Source: Microbacterium sp. AK031 (GTDB lineage: Bacteria > Actinomycetota > Actinomycetes > Actinomycetales > Microbacteriaceae). From it: a DNA stretch of 64,000 nucleotides. Numbering within the stretch: position 1 is the first letter of the stretch; every line of letters starts with the position of its first letter. The position numbers and the translations under genes are program-made. Location: contig NZ_JANUCA010000008.1 of NCBI RefSeq assembly GCF_024807145.1, positions 62,001-126,000 of the forward strand. Reading direction: 5' to 3'. Under the pieces are notes generated by a model. It did no database searches. It saw only the letters and a list, made by a program, of their open reading frames with translations, and had not been told where the DNA came from. Of this stretch, positions 1 through 8,506 are shown piece by piece.

Positions 1-20
1 TGGTGCCGCCGCTGTAGATT

Positions 21-35
21 AAATATATCTATTGG
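21..35. promoter_or_regulatory. AT-rich operator candidate before the GntR/LacI regulator
   Basis: AAATATATCTATTGG stands out in a GC-rich context and lies immediately upstream of the regulator start. Related AT-rich elements occur at 6964-6994 and 7048-7063, before the mannan operon, and the 9-mer AAATATATC recurs twice at 19508-19546. Autoregulation by the downstream protein is an inference. Confidence 0.4.
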
Positions 36-48
36 ATACTGCGAATGG

Positions 49-1164
49 GTGGGCGTGCTCTACAAGCGAGTCTATGAATCGTTGCGCGAGTCGATCACGC
101 AGGGGATGTACGCCGTCGGCGAGAAGCTGCCGTCTGAGGCAGAGCTTTCGAAGCAGTTCGAGGTGAGCCCGATCACCGTGAAGCGTGCACTGGAACTGCT
201 GCGCTCCGACGGGATGATCATGCGCAGGCCCCGGATCGGCACCGTCGTCACGAGTGCGACACCGGCGGCGACGGCGACGCGGGCACCTGTCGAGTCGGAC
301 AGCAGATCGACGCTCATCGGATGCGTGCTCACGAGCTTCGACGACACGTTCGGCAACAAGATCATCGAGGGCGTCCTGGCTGCTGCCGGCGCCGACACGC
401 ATGTCCTCATCAAGCGATCCGGCGGCGACCTCGTAGAGGAGGATGCCTGCATCCGGGCACTGGTCGACGCAGGGGTGGATGGCCTCATCCTGCTGCCCAG
501 CTCGTCGGAGTACATCCCACCCGCCGCGCTGGAGCTGGTCGCGAAGAAGTTCCCCGTCGTGATCCTCGACCGCCTCTTCGACGGCATCCCGGTCTCCGCC
601 GTCTGCTCGGACAACCTGGCCGGTGGCCGCGCCGCCACCGAGCACCTCCTGGAGCTCGGGCATCAGACGATCGGCTTCGTGAGCTCGACGAGCCACGTCT
701 CCTCGAGCGACGATCGGCGCAGCGGCTACATCCACGCGCACGCGATGAACCATCTGCCGCTGGAGAACCGCGCGGAGCTTCGCACCATCGGCTCGACCGT
801 GCCCGGCAGCTCGGAGACCACGGAGCAGGACATCGCCCGTCTGGTCGAGTTCGTGGAGCAGCATCCCGACATCACCGGGTACGTCGCTGCCGAGTACAAC
901 ATCGCGCTGATGCTGCGCGAGGCATGCGACCGACTCGGGCTGGAGGTGCCGACCGACATCTCGATCGTGTGCTTTGACCACCCGGACGCCTTCTTCGACA
1001 CCCGGATGTTCCGCTACAGCCACATCCGTCAGGAGCAGCACGACCTCGGCGAGAAGGCGATCGAGTCAGTGCGGCGCCAGATCGATGCGCCGCACGCGAT
1101 CGAGAAGGTCGTCCTGCCCGTGGAGCTCGTGGTGGGCTCCTCGTCGGCCGCACCGCGGTCGTAG
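49..1164 (+). CDS. GntR-type HTH regulator with LacI-like sugar-sensing domain
   Basis: Predicted cytoplasmic transcription factor of 371 residues. An N-terminal GntR winged helix (about residues 5-70, with GEKLPSEAEL and the recognition segment SPITVKRAL) is joined to a periplasmic-binding-protein-like sensor (about 85-365) of LacI/AraR type. It converges on the mannan operon that ends at 1225, so control of that operon is the natural inference. The frame stays open to the left edge; I chose GTG 49, although GTG 55 also fits, and a GGATACT -10-like box at 34-40 would make the message nearly leaderless. The motif AAATATATC lies just upstream at 21-29 and has relatives before the GH125 operon. 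Substrate inferred, family certain. Confidence 0.88.
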   Translation: MGVLYKRVYESLRESITQGMYAVGEKLPSEAELSKQFEVSPITVKRALELLRSDGMIMRRPRIGTVVTSATPAATATRAPVESDSRSTLIGCVLTSFDDTFGNKIIEGVLAAAGADTHVLIKRSGGDLVEEDACIRALVDAGVDGLILLPSSSEYIPPAALELVAKKFPVVILDRLFDGIPVSAVCSDNLAGGRAATEHLLELGHQTIGFVSSTSHVSSSDDRRSGYIHAHAMNHLPLENRAELRTIGSTVPGSSETTEQDIARLVEFVEQHPDITGYVAAEYNIALMLREACDRLGLEVPTDISIVCFDHPDAFFDTRMFRYSHIRQEQHDLGEKAIESVRRQIDAPHAIEKVVLPVELVVGSSSAAPRS

Positions 1165-1172
1165 CCAGGACG

Positions 1173-1210
1173 CAGTTCCGCCCGCAGGCCGAGGCCCACG
1201 GGCGGAACTG
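1173..1210. terminator. Bidirectional hairpin between convergent genes
   Basis: A perfect 12-bp stem (CAGTTCCGCCCG at 1173-1184 pairing with 1199-1210) sits between the stop of the regulator (1164) and the stop of the cytosolic GH76 gene (1225). There is no clear T-tract, as is usual in actinobacteria. It probably terminates both transcripts. Confidence 0.65.
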
Positions 1211-1224
1211 AACGCCGAGAGCGT

Positions 1225-2322
1225 CTAAGCGGCGTGCTCAGCCGACTCCACTGCGGCAGCCCGCGCCTCGAGCCGCGCGCGCTGCTCGACAGCGAAGATC
1301 GCGCTCACCATCGTCGAGTAGGGAATCCACTCGACGGGCAGCTTCGACCAGTCGTTCCCCGGGCGCAGTCGATCGCCGACGAGTCCGTTGGCCCAGAGCG
1401 CGTCCGTTCCCGCCCGCAGGAACTGCTCGAGCTCAGCTCGCTCCTCGGCGTGTGAGCCGTCGAGCGCGAGCGCCGCGAGCAGCTCTCCGAGATAGCGGTA
1501 GAAGACGCCCTTGAAGAGGCCTTCGTCTCCACCGTCGCCCTCATCGGGGAACACGGTCCCGTCGCTCAGCTCTCGCACGGCGGTGACTGCCGTCTGCACG
1601 GCGCGCTCGAGATACGCACGGTCCGCTGTCGCTCCGAACAGCTCGACCGCCGCACCGACGTACAGCCCCTGGTTGTAGGTGAAGCGCCACTGAGTGTCGA
1701 CCCTGCCGTCGTCTTCCCGGTTGACGCCATCCTCGACGAAGCCGTCGTCGCCGACCAGGTTCGCGGTCAGCCAGTCGAAGGCACGCTGCGAGTAGCCGAG
1801 GTAGTCTCGCGAGTCATCGCGGCGGCTGAGGCGCACTCCGAGGATCGCGAGCGGACCGTTCGCCGGCGTGTTCTTGTACGCGAGCTGCTGCTTGCGCCAG
1901 GCGAGGCTCCAGCCGAGGGCCTCGTTCCAGCCCTCCGCGATGACGTGATCCCAGATCGCGATCGCCTCGTCGAGATACTGCTGCTCGCCGGTCGCCGCGT
2001 GCACGCGCTCGAGCGCCAGGGCGAACCACAGCATGTCGTCGAAGTAGTCGTTGAAGAGCTGACCGCCGTTGCGCTCCACGATGTTGTCGCGGGCGACGAG
2101 CGCGAGCGAGCGCCAGGCGGGGTCGCCGGTGCGCTCCCAGGCGTCGATGCGCGCATCGATCACGTGGGCGAGCCACCAGTAGTTGAACACCTCGGTGTTG
2201 CCGCGGTCGTGCGGGTGGCTGTTCGCGAGGTACTGGGGGCCCTCGACGAGGAAGAAGTGGTCGAGGCTCTGCTGCGCGATGTCGGCGTTGGCCGACCACG
2301 TCTGCGCGGTGCTGCTGGTCAT
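1225..2322 (-). CDS. Cytosolic GH76 family alpha-1,6-mannanase-like protein
   Basis: 365 residues with no signal peptide. It carries GH76 landmarks: FDDM at about 94-97, where the adjacent Asp pair of this family lies, and a later TYNQG motif followed by an alpha-helical repeat pattern of an (alpha/alpha)6 barrel. GH76 enzymes hydrolyse alpha-1,6-mannan backbones. A cytosolic copy at the end of the importer operon suggests it shortens imported manno-oligosaccharides or processes a related intracellular glycan. Start ATG 2322 was chosen over an upstream in-frame ATG because AAGGAAT lies directly before it. It is the last gene of the operon 6893 to 1225, 43 bp after the binding-protein gene. 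Confidence 0.85.
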   Translation of the reverse strand: MTSSTAQTWSANADIAQQSLDHFFLVEGPQYLANSHPHDRGNTEVFNYWWLAHVIDARIDAWERTGDPAWRSLALVARDNIVERNGGQLFNDYFDDMLWFALALERVHAATGEQQYLDEAIAIWDHVIAEGWNEALGWSLAWRKQQLAYKNTPANGPLAILGVRLSRRDDSRDYLGYSQRAFDWLTANLVGDDGFVEDGVNREDDGRVDTQWRFTYNQGLYVGAAVELFGATADRAYLERAVQTAVTAVRELSDGTVFPDEGDGGDEGLFKGVFYRYLGELLAALALDGSHAEERAELEQFLRAGTDALWANGLVGDRLRPGNDWSKLPVEWIPYSTMVSAIFAVEQRARLEARAAAVESAEHAA

Positions 2323-2365
2323 GATTCCTTTTCTATGTATGAGGATCGGATGCTGCGGCTCAGCG

Positions 2366-3619
2366 TCAGCGGTTCTGTTCGAGGATCTGGTCGCCCTGCT
2401 CCTGCGCATCCTTCAGCGCCTGCTCCGCGGAGATCTCACCGGAGAGGAAGCGCTCGAGTGCGGGGACGAGTGCCTTGCCGTCGACATCGGAGTAGCCCTT
2501 CACGCTCGGCCGGGCCTGCGCGTAGTTCATCGTCTCGATGAAGGCGGCGTAGTGCTCGTTCTCGGTGAAGTAGGGGTCGTTCGCGGCCTCGATGTTCGCG
2601 GGGATCCATCCGGCGATCTCACCGAAGGCGACGCCGTTCTCGGCTTCGGTCGTCCACCACTTCATGAACTCCCACGCGCCCTCGGCGTTCTTCGCACCCT
2701 CGGGGATGACGAGCCCGAACCCGCCCATGTATGCACCGGTGTCACCGTTCGGACCGGCGGGCGGCTGCACGACGCCGTATTCGAGGCCGTCGACCTTGTT
2801 GAGCGTCGAGAGCGCCCACGGGCCGTCGAGCTTCATGGCCGTGCGGCTCTCGGCGAACGAGTCGCCGGTATCACCGAAGCCCTGCTCGTAGACTCCCGCA
2901 TCGAGCAGGCTCTTCCAGAACTCAAGCACCTCGAGCCCCTCGGGGCTGTTGTACGCGGTCTTGGTCTGGTCGTCGTTGAGCAGCTGCCCTCCGGCCTGGG
3001 CGAGGTACATGTTGAAGAGTCCCGGGTCGCTGAGATCGAGGCCGGCCTGGGTGAGCTTGCCGCCCTCCGAGACGGCGAGTGCTTCGGCTGCGGTCTTCAG
3101 TTCGTCCCAGTTCGTCGGCGCTTCGACGCCGGCATCCGCGAGCAGAGTCTTGTTGTAGAGCAGGGAGCGGTTGTCGACGAGCAGCGGCAGGCCGTACAGC
3201 TTGTCGTCGACCTCCATCTCACCGAGCGCCGGCTCGTAGAAGATGCTGGTGTCGATGGCATCCTCTTCGACGAACTCGTCGATCGGAGCGAGCGCGCCCT
3301 TGGGTGCGTAGAGAGACGTCTGGTACCTGTCCCACAGCACGACGTCCGGTACCTGGCCGCCGGCGAGGGCGGTGAGCAGCTTCTCCTCGACGAGTTCTTG
3401 GGGCACGTATGAGACCTCGTAGTCGTCCTGCGACTCGTTGAAGCGCGCGGCCTGCTCTTCGAGCTGGTCGACCTGGTCGCCCGACCACGAGCCCCACATC
3501 ACGACGGGTTCGGGTCCGCCGTCGCTCCCCGCGTCATCTCCGCCGGAAGCGCATCCGGCTGCCGTGAGAACAAGCGTTCCTGCGGCGAACAGGGTGAGGA
3601 CCTTCAGGTGTTTCTTCAT
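2366..3619 (-). CDS. ABC transporter sugar-binding lipoprotein (family 1)
   Basis: 417 residues. A lipoprotein signal peptide with the lipobox TAAGC-A (Cys at about 23) anchors it to the outer face of the membrane. The body is a type-1 extracellular solute-binding protein with typical features such as GPWAL and the closing EFMKWW segment. With the two permeases just upstream it forms a CUT1-type importer that lacks its own ATPase; such systems commonly share an MsiK-like ATPase encoded elsewhere. Neighbouring GH125 and GH76 genes point to alpha-1,6-manno-oligosaccharides as cargo (inferred). The 48-bp gap to the upstream permease gene holds AAGGAGAG before the ATG. Confidence 0.9.
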   Translation of the reverse strand: MKKHLKVLTLFAAGTLVLTAAGCASGGDDAGSDGGPEPVVMWGSWSGDQVDQLEEQAARFNESQDDYEVSYVPQELVEEKLLTALAGGQVPDVVLWDRYQTSLYAPKGALAPIDEFVEEDAIDTSIFYEPALGEMEVDDKLYGLPLLVDNRSLLYNKTLLADAGVEAPTNWDELKTAAEALAVSEGGKLTQAGLDLSDPGLFNMYLAQAGGQLLNDDQTKTAYNSPEGLEVLEFWKSLLDAGVYEQGFGDTGDSFAESRTAMKLDGPWALSTLNKVDGLEYGVVQPPAGPNGDTGAYMGGFGLVIPEGAKNAEGAWEFMKWWTTEAENGVAFGEIAGWIPANIEAANDPYFTENEHYAAFIETMNYAQARPSVKGYSDVDGKALVPALERFLSGEISAEQALKDAQEQGDQILEQNR

Positions 3620-3667
3620 CGAACTCTCCTTGGTGTGATGGTGTGGTGGTGTGAGGGGTGAAAGGGT

Positions 3668-4621
3668 CTACTTCGAGCCGACGTGGGCGACGCCCTCGAT
3701 GATGTAGCGCTGCGCGAAGAGGAACACGAGCAGCACGGGAAGGCTTGCGACGACGGTTCCGGCCATGAGCGGTCCGTACGCGGTCTCGTAGTTGTTCACG
3801 AACGAGGCGAGCCCGACTTGAACGGTCATCATGTCCTGACTGTTGAGTACGATCAGCGGCCACAGGAAGTTGTTCCAGCCCGCCTGGAAGCTGATGATGC
3901 CGAGCACGGCGAGTCCGGCCTTCGCGAGGGGGAAGTAGATGATCGCGAAGATGCGGAACTCGCTCGCGCCGTCGATGCGTGCGGCTTCGCCGAGTTCGTC
4001 GGGCAGAGTCTCGAAGAACTGCTTCATGAAGAACACCGCGAAGGCTCCGGCGGCACCGGGGATGATGACCGCCCAGTAGGTGTTGATCAGGCCGAGTCCG
4101 CCCTGGCCGAACACGTCGTTGCCGCCGGCGAAGGGGATCGACCGGAGGATCAGGAACGAGGGGATCATTGTGATGATGCCGGGGATCATGAGCGACGAGA
4201 GGAACACTGCGAACACTGCGGTGCGCCCTCGGAATCGCAGCTTCGCCAACGCGTACCCGCCGAGGGCGCCGAAGAAGATGTTCGTCGCCGCGCCGCCGAT
4301 GCCGAGCACCAGAGAGTTGACGAAGTAGCGTCCGAACGGGACTTCCTCGAAGACCTGCAGGTAGTTCTCCAGCGTCGGGTTCGCGGGGATGAGGTTGAGG
4401 GCTCCGGAGAGGATCTCGCTCGCCGGCTTCAGTGAGGTGGAGATCGTCCACACCAGCGGGGCGATCGTGATGATGCTGATCAGCACCACGCCGATGTACC
4501 AGGCCACGGCGGCGGTGCGCTGACGCGTGGTCTTCTTGCGTGCGGTCGGGCGGAGATTGCGGGCGGCGCCGGCGGCCAGAACCGTCTCGATGGTGCGATT
4601 GCCGCTGAGCGTGTTCGTCAT
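3668..4621 (-). CDS. ABC sugar permease, MalG-like
   Basis: 317 residues with a cytoplasmic Arg/Lys-rich N-terminus and six predicted membrane helices. The EAA loop (ELGEAARIDGAS) that docks the ATPase is present at about 205-225. The start ATG at 4621 overlaps the stop of the preceding permease by one base (TGATG), which indicates translational coupling and rules out the much longer open frame upstream. It pairs with the permease at 4621-5571 in one importer. Confidence 0.92.
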   Translation of the reverse strand: MTNTLSGNRTIETVLAAGAARNLRPTARKKTTRQRTAAVAWYIGVVLISIITIAPLVWTISTSLKPASEILSGALNLIPANPTLENYLQVFEEVPFGRYFVNSLVLGIGGAATNIFFGALGGYALAKLRFRGRTAVFAVFLSSLMIPGIITMIPSFLILRSIPFAGGNDVFGQGGLGLINTYWAVIIPGAAGAFAVFFMKQFFETLPDELGEAARIDGASEFRIFAIIYFPLAKAGLAVLGIISFQAGWNNFLWPLIVLNSQDMMTVQVGLASFVNNYETAYGPLMAGTVVASLPVLLVFLFAQRYIIEGVAHVGSK

Positions 4622-5571
4622 CAGGCGCCCTTCCTGTTCGTGAGCTTCGCGTTCAGGAGGGAGAACACCAGGATGATGAGGAACAGCACGAAGGACAGCG
4701 CCGAGGCGTAGCCCATTTCGAGCGCGCCGAAGCCCTTGTTGTAGATGTAATAGACCATCGTGACGGTCGAGTTGCCCGGCCCGCCCTTGGTGAGGACGTA
4801 CGCCTGGTCGAACACCTGGAACGCGCCGATGATGAGCAGGGTGGAGACGAGGAATGTGGTGCGGGTGAGCGAGGGCAGGGTCACGTAGCGGAACTGCTGC
4901 CAGGCGTTCGCGCCGTCGAGGCGTGCTGCTTCGTACAGGTCGTTCGGAACACCCTGCAGTCCGCCGAGGAAGATGATCATGTTGGCGCCGAAACCGGCCC
5001 AGACGCTCATCATGACGATGGCGATCATCGCCCACTGCGACTCGTAGAGCCACGCGGGGCCGTTGATGCCGAACCAGCCGAGTACCACGTTGAGCAGTCC
5101 GCTCTGCGGGTTGAGCATCCAGAACCAGATGGTCGCGGTGGCGACGGTGGAGGCGACGACGGGGATGTAGAAGAAGGTGCGGAAGAGGCGCACCGCCCGG
5201 TAGCGGCGGTTCAGCAGCAGCGCCGTGGCAAGGGCGACGATGAGTCCGGCCGGCACGTAGAGGATCGTGTAGTACGCGGTGTTGCGCAGTGCGATCCAGA
5301 AGAACGGGTCGACGGCGATCTGGAAGTAGTTCTCCAGGCCCAGCCATTCGAAGTCTCCGACGATCGCGTAGTCGGTGAAGCTGATCACCAGAGCCATGAC
5401 GATCGGCAGGGCCATGAAGATCACGAACAGCGCGACCGGCACGAGCAGGAACAGCCAGGCGTTCCACGTCATCTGCCTGGCGGAGGGGTTGCGCGGCTTG
5501 CGCGGCCGTCGGGGTGCCGGCTCCGTCTTGTCGACGGCGGGCGGGGGCTGGGTGATGGTCGGTGCGCTCAT
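4621..5571 (-). CDS. ABC sugar permease, MalF-like
   Basis: 316 residues with a Pro-rich N-terminal tail, about six membrane helices and an EAA loop (DLYEAARLDGAN). First permease of the manno-oligosaccharide-type importer. ATG 5571 overlaps the GH125 stop by four bases (ATGA), so hydrolase and importer are made from one coupled message. Confidence 0.92.
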   Translation of the reverse strand: MSAPTITQPPPAVDKTEPAPRRPRKPRNPSARQMTWNAWLFLLVPVALFVIFMALPIVMALVISFTDYAIVGDFEWLGLENYFQIAVDPFFWIALRNTAYYTILYVPAGLIVALATALLLNRRYRAVRLFRTFFYIPVVASTVATATIWFWMLNPQSGLLNVVLGWFGINGPAWLYESQWAMIAIVMMSVWAGFGANMIIFLGGLQGVPNDLYEAARLDGANAWQQFRYVTLPSLTRTTFLVSTLLIIGAFQVFDQAYVLTKGGPGNSTVTMVYYIYNKGFGALEMGYASALSFVLFLIILVFSLLNAKLTNRKGA

Positions 5572-6893
5572 GCGCTGCGCGCTTCTGTCAGAGGCACGCG
5601 CCGCAGAGTACGCAGGCCTGTGATGTCGAGGACGAGTTCGCAGAACATCGCGTTCGCCCATGAGAACCACGGGCGCGTGTAGACCTCTGGGTTGGTCGCG
5701 AGGAACGATTCGTGCATGAGGCCGGTGCCGGCATCCGTCTCCAGCAGCAGGCGGCGGATGCGGTCCTTCTCGGCCGTGTCGTCGGTGGTGAGCCCTTCCA
5801 CGCACAACGCGATGGGCCAGATGTGGCCGTCGGGCGTGTGGGGGCTGCCGATGCCGGCGGCTTCGGTGCCGGAGGAGAGGATGCCGGAGACGAAGGTCGG
5901 GTTCGCCGCGCTGAGAAGGAAGTCGCGGGTGGCGAGGTAGAGCGGGTCGTCTGGTCGGCACCAGCCGAGCAGGGGGAGCGACATGAGGCTGGGCACGTTC
6001 GCGTCGTCGGTGAGGAGGATGCCGCCGCGGCCATCGATCTCGTAGGCGTAGACGTCTCCGTGCTCCGGTGCCTCGACGACCGCGTGCTGCTCGATCGCGC
6101 GGGCGATATCGGTGCGGAGTTCGCGGGCGCTCGCCGCGAGGCCCGGGTCGCCGAGGACTTCAGTTGCGATGGTCTCGATGTGCTGCAGTTCGACGGCGGC
6201 GAAGATGTTGCCTGGCACGTTGTAGCCGTAGGCGCAGGCATCGTCACTGGGGCGGAAGGCCGACCACGTGAGTCCGGTCGGCACGGTCTCACTGCCGCGT
6301 CCGTCGCGGACGAGTGTGTCGGTGGGTGGGCAGTCGAAGCGCTCGAAGCGGTAGGTCGACTGCTGCTCGTGGTGCTGTTCTGTGCGCCAGAGATCGATGA
6401 CTGCGCGCGCGGCGCGGGCGAAAGAGTCGCCGAGGTGATCGGTGCGGCCGGTGATCGTCCAGAGGTCATGGGCGAGCTGCACGGGGTAGCAGAGTGAGTC
6501 GACCTCGTACTTGCGCTCCCACACCCATGGCGACTGATCGGTGAGGTCGCTCTGATGCCCGTCGCCGTTCGCCTCTGCGTTGAACGCGTTGGCGTACGGG
6601 TCGAGGAGGATGTACTCGATCTGCCGACGTGACACGGCGGCGATCATGTCGGCGATGGTCTCGTCTTCGGCCGCGAAGTGCAGGTAGGGGGCGAGCTGCG
6701 CAGTGGAGTCGCGGAGCCACATCGCGGGGATGTCGCCCGTGAGCATGAAGAGCGTGCCGTCTGGCATCTCGCGGAGCGTGGTTCCGAGGGTGTTCTCGAA
6801 GCAGCGCGCGAACATGGCGGTGGTCGCCTCGTCGGTGCGCTCGCGTACGCGCTCGACGACGGAGTCGATGAATGCCGAATGGGTCTGAGCCAC
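5568..6893 (-). CDS. GH125 exo-alpha-1,6-mannosidase
   Basis: 441 residues without a signal peptide. GH125 signatures are complete: TGDIPAMWLRDSTAQ at 52-66, WERKYEVDSLCYP at 125-137, RPSDD at 214-218 and HESF at 394-397. By alignment in the head with the characterised Clostridium perfringens enzyme (acid D220, base E393), the catalytic pair here would be D218 and E395. The enzyme removes non-reducing alpha-1,6-mannose by inversion. I chose GTG 6893, preceded by GAGGAG with good spacing, over an ATG at 6965 that would place part of the AT-rich operator region inside the gene. It leads the operon with the importer and the cytosolic GH76. Confidence 0.93.
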   Translation of the reverse strand: MAQTHSAFIDSVVERVRERTDEATTAMFARCFENTLGTTLREMPDGTLFMLTGDIPAMWLRDSTAQLAPYLHFAAEDETIADMIAAVSRRQIEYILLDPYANAFNAEANGDGHQSDLTDQSPWVWERKYEVDSLCYPVQLAHDLWTITGRTDHLGDSFARAARAVIDLWRTEQHHEQQSTYRFERFDCPPTDTLVRDGRGSETVPTGLTWSAFRPSDDACAYGYNVPGNIFAAVELQHIETIATEVLGDPGLAASARELRTDIARAIEQHAVVEAPEHGDVYAYEIDGRGGILLTDDANVPSLMSLPLLGWCRPDDPLYLATRDFLLSAANPTFVSGILSSGTEAAGIGSPHTPDGHIWPIALCVEGLTTDDTAEKDRIRRLLLETDAGTGLMHESFLATNPEVYTRPWFSWANAMFCELVLDITGLRTLRRVPLTEARSA

Positions 6894-6963
6894 AGTGCTC
6901 CTCGGTCGGTTCGTGTCATCGCCCTGCGTCGGGCGACGAGACCGAGTGTAAAACGGAATCGGC

Positions 6964-6994
6964 AATAAGTCTATTTATATCTTTAAATATATTG
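6964..6994. promoter_or_regulatory. AT-rich operator/promoter region of the GH125 operon
   Basis: A 31-bp stretch, almost free of G and C, lies about 70 bp upstream of the GH125 start. Read on the minus strand it contains CAATATATTT and ATAAATAGA, resembling the AAATATATCTATTG before the regulator at 49. It is a likely binding site of that regulator and may overlap the operon promoter. Confidence 0.45.
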
Positions 6995-7047
6995 AGGATG
7001 CTGTCAGGTGATGCCGGGGCGTCAGGCTCTGCCTGGTTCGGCAGATC

Positions 7048-7063
7048 AATAAGTATATCTAAT
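7048..7063. promoter_or_regulatory. Second AT-rich operator-like site
   Basis: AATAAGTATATCTAAT shares AATAAGT with 6964-6970 and TATATCTA with 24-31. It lies about 80 bp from the first site, compatible with looping between two operator copies. Function inferred. Confidence 0.4.
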
Positions 7064-7067
7064 GCGC

Positions 7068-7111
7068 TGACGCCCAGGATGTTGCCGTTTCGGGCAGCAT
7101 CCTGGGCGTCA
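7068..7111 (-). terminator. Strong hairpin after the secreted GH76 gene
   Basis: TGACGCCCAGGATG (7068-7081) pairs perfectly with 7098-7111, with a further internal TGCC/GGCA pairing. It lies 17 bp beyond the stop codon of the GH76 gene at 7128 and separates it from the GH125 operon. Confidence 0.75.
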
Positions 7112-7127
7112 GAGTCGGTTGTCGACG

Positions 7128-8342
7128 TCAGCTGATGTCTGACAGATCCCGCCGATCCCACGCGAGCATCGCGAAGATCTGGATCATGCCCGCATTGTCG
7201 AGTGTCGCCGCGGGGCGCGTCGGGTTGTAGTCGCCGCCACCGGAGGGCTGGAAGTGGAACAGTCCGGTCTCCGGGTCGCGGTTGGAGTCCCACGTCGAAT
7301 GGGCGTACTGCTCGATCGCGTCACGGTAGTCAGAGTTCTTGCGAACGGAGTCGAGCAGCAGAAGGTCTCTGAAGTAGAACGCGTTGAAGATCGCTGGCTG
7401 CTGTTGGAGGCGATTCTCGGCCGTCCAGTATGCGAGCGATCCCTCAGCGGCCGCTTCGGCTTCCTTCACCCATTTCACGTCGCCAGTCGCACGGTACAGG
7501 ATCGTCGCGGTGGCGATCATGGAGCCGGAGTTGTAGGTCCACAGGGTGGGGTTGATCTCGCCGGCATCGTTGATGCTGTTGGAATAGAGTCCGGGCGATG
7601 TCCCGAGGCAGTTGGTGTTCCAGTCGTAGAGCTTCTTGCTCCACTCCAGATAGTCGGCTTCGCCTGTCTGCTCGTACAGGTGTGCCGCGAGCTGGGCGGT
7701 GAGCCCGGTGATGTTCGCACCGCGGTCGGCGTTGTCTGCCCGGTCGATCCAGTCCATACCTCCAGGGCAGGTCAAGCTCTCGTCCGTGTTCCAGCCGCGG
7801 ATGACGATGTCGAACGCCCCTCGAGCCTTGTCGAGATAACTCGCATCGTCGGTCTTGCGGTACTCCCTGACGTTGGTGAGGCCGACGATGGCGTTGTCGT
7901 CGTAGTAGACGTCGCCGCCTGTTCCCAGCGGCGCGGGGACGTACGATTCGTATCCGGCTCGGTCGCCATCGCGAACGGCGTAGTAGAGGTCGAAGTTGGC
8001 GACTCGCTGCCGCGTGACGTTGTCGTAAGCGGTGCCGAACCCGCGTACGCCCTGCAGGTCGGCGGTGGCCTGAGCCGCCTCGCGGTACTCCCACAGGTAC
8101 GAGTACGGGTTGCCTTCGCCGGAGGTGTTCAGCTTGTAGAGCTGGTGGCCGGCGGCGCCGAGGTAGAGGTGGTCCTGCATCGCGTCGTATGTCGTCACGG
8201 CGCGGTCGCCCCAGACAGGGTCTGGTGTCGGGGGTGCGGCGTGAGCTGAAAGCGGTGCGGTGGCTGCCAGCGCGGCGACGGTCGCCAACGCGAGCGCCGA
8301 AGCGCGCTGTCTCTTGGATCGAAGTGGAGAGTGCAACTTCAT
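7128..8342 (-). CDS. Secreted GH76 family alpha-1,6-mannanase
   Basis: 404 residues. A Sec signal peptide (basic start, hydrophobic ALALATVAALAATAP, then SAHA-A) exports it. The catalytic region shows WGDRA, YYDDN at about 146-150 (the vicinal Asp pair used by GH76) and TYNSG. It should cut alpha-1,6-mannan outside the cell into oligosaccharides for the importer at 2366-5571. There is no anchor motif, so it is probably released. The start is either ATG 8342 (AGGA six bases upstream) or ATG 8348. It is a single-gene unit with its own LacI-like operator and its own terminator. Confidence 0.9.
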   Translation of the reverse strand: MKLHSPLRSKRQRASALALATVAALAATAPLSAHAAPPTPDPVWGDRAVTTYDAMQDHLYLGAAGHQLYKLNTSGEGNPYSYLWEYREAAQATADLQGVRGFGTAYDNVTRQRVANFDLYYAVRDGDRAGYESYVPAPLGTGGDVYYDDNAIVGLTNVREYRKTDDASYLDKARGAFDIVIRGWNTDESLTCPGGMDWIDRADNADRGANITGLTAQLAAHLYEQTGEADYLEWSKKLYDWNTNCLGTSPGLYSNSINDAGEINPTLWTYNSGSMIATATILYRATGDVKWVKEAEAAAEGSLAYWTAENRLQQQPAIFNAFYFRDLLLLDSVRKNSDYRDAIEQYAHSTWDSNRDPETGLFHFQPSGGGDYNPTRPAATLDNAGMIQIFAMLAWDRRDLSDIS

Positions 8343-8362
8343 CGTCATTCCTGTCTCTTCGG

Positions 8363-8378
8363 TTGATATCGTTACCAA
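8363..8378. promoter_or_regulatory. LacI-family-like operator before the secreted GH76
   Basis: TTGATATCGTTACCAA is an imperfect palindrome with a central CG, six of eight positions symmetrical, as in operators of LacI-family repressors. It lies 20 bp upstream of the start. No LacI gene is adjacent, so the regulator is probably elsewhere. Confidence 0.4.
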
Positions 8379-8506
8379 CTTAACCAGGGTGGTGCATGAA
8401 GGTAGGGCGGGTCAACCCCGATATCGGTAGCTCAGGAGCTCGGGGAAGTTCGGCGGTCTGCTGCCCGGCACTGATGAGAGTCAGTTCCGGACGGGTTGGC
8501 TCTCGG

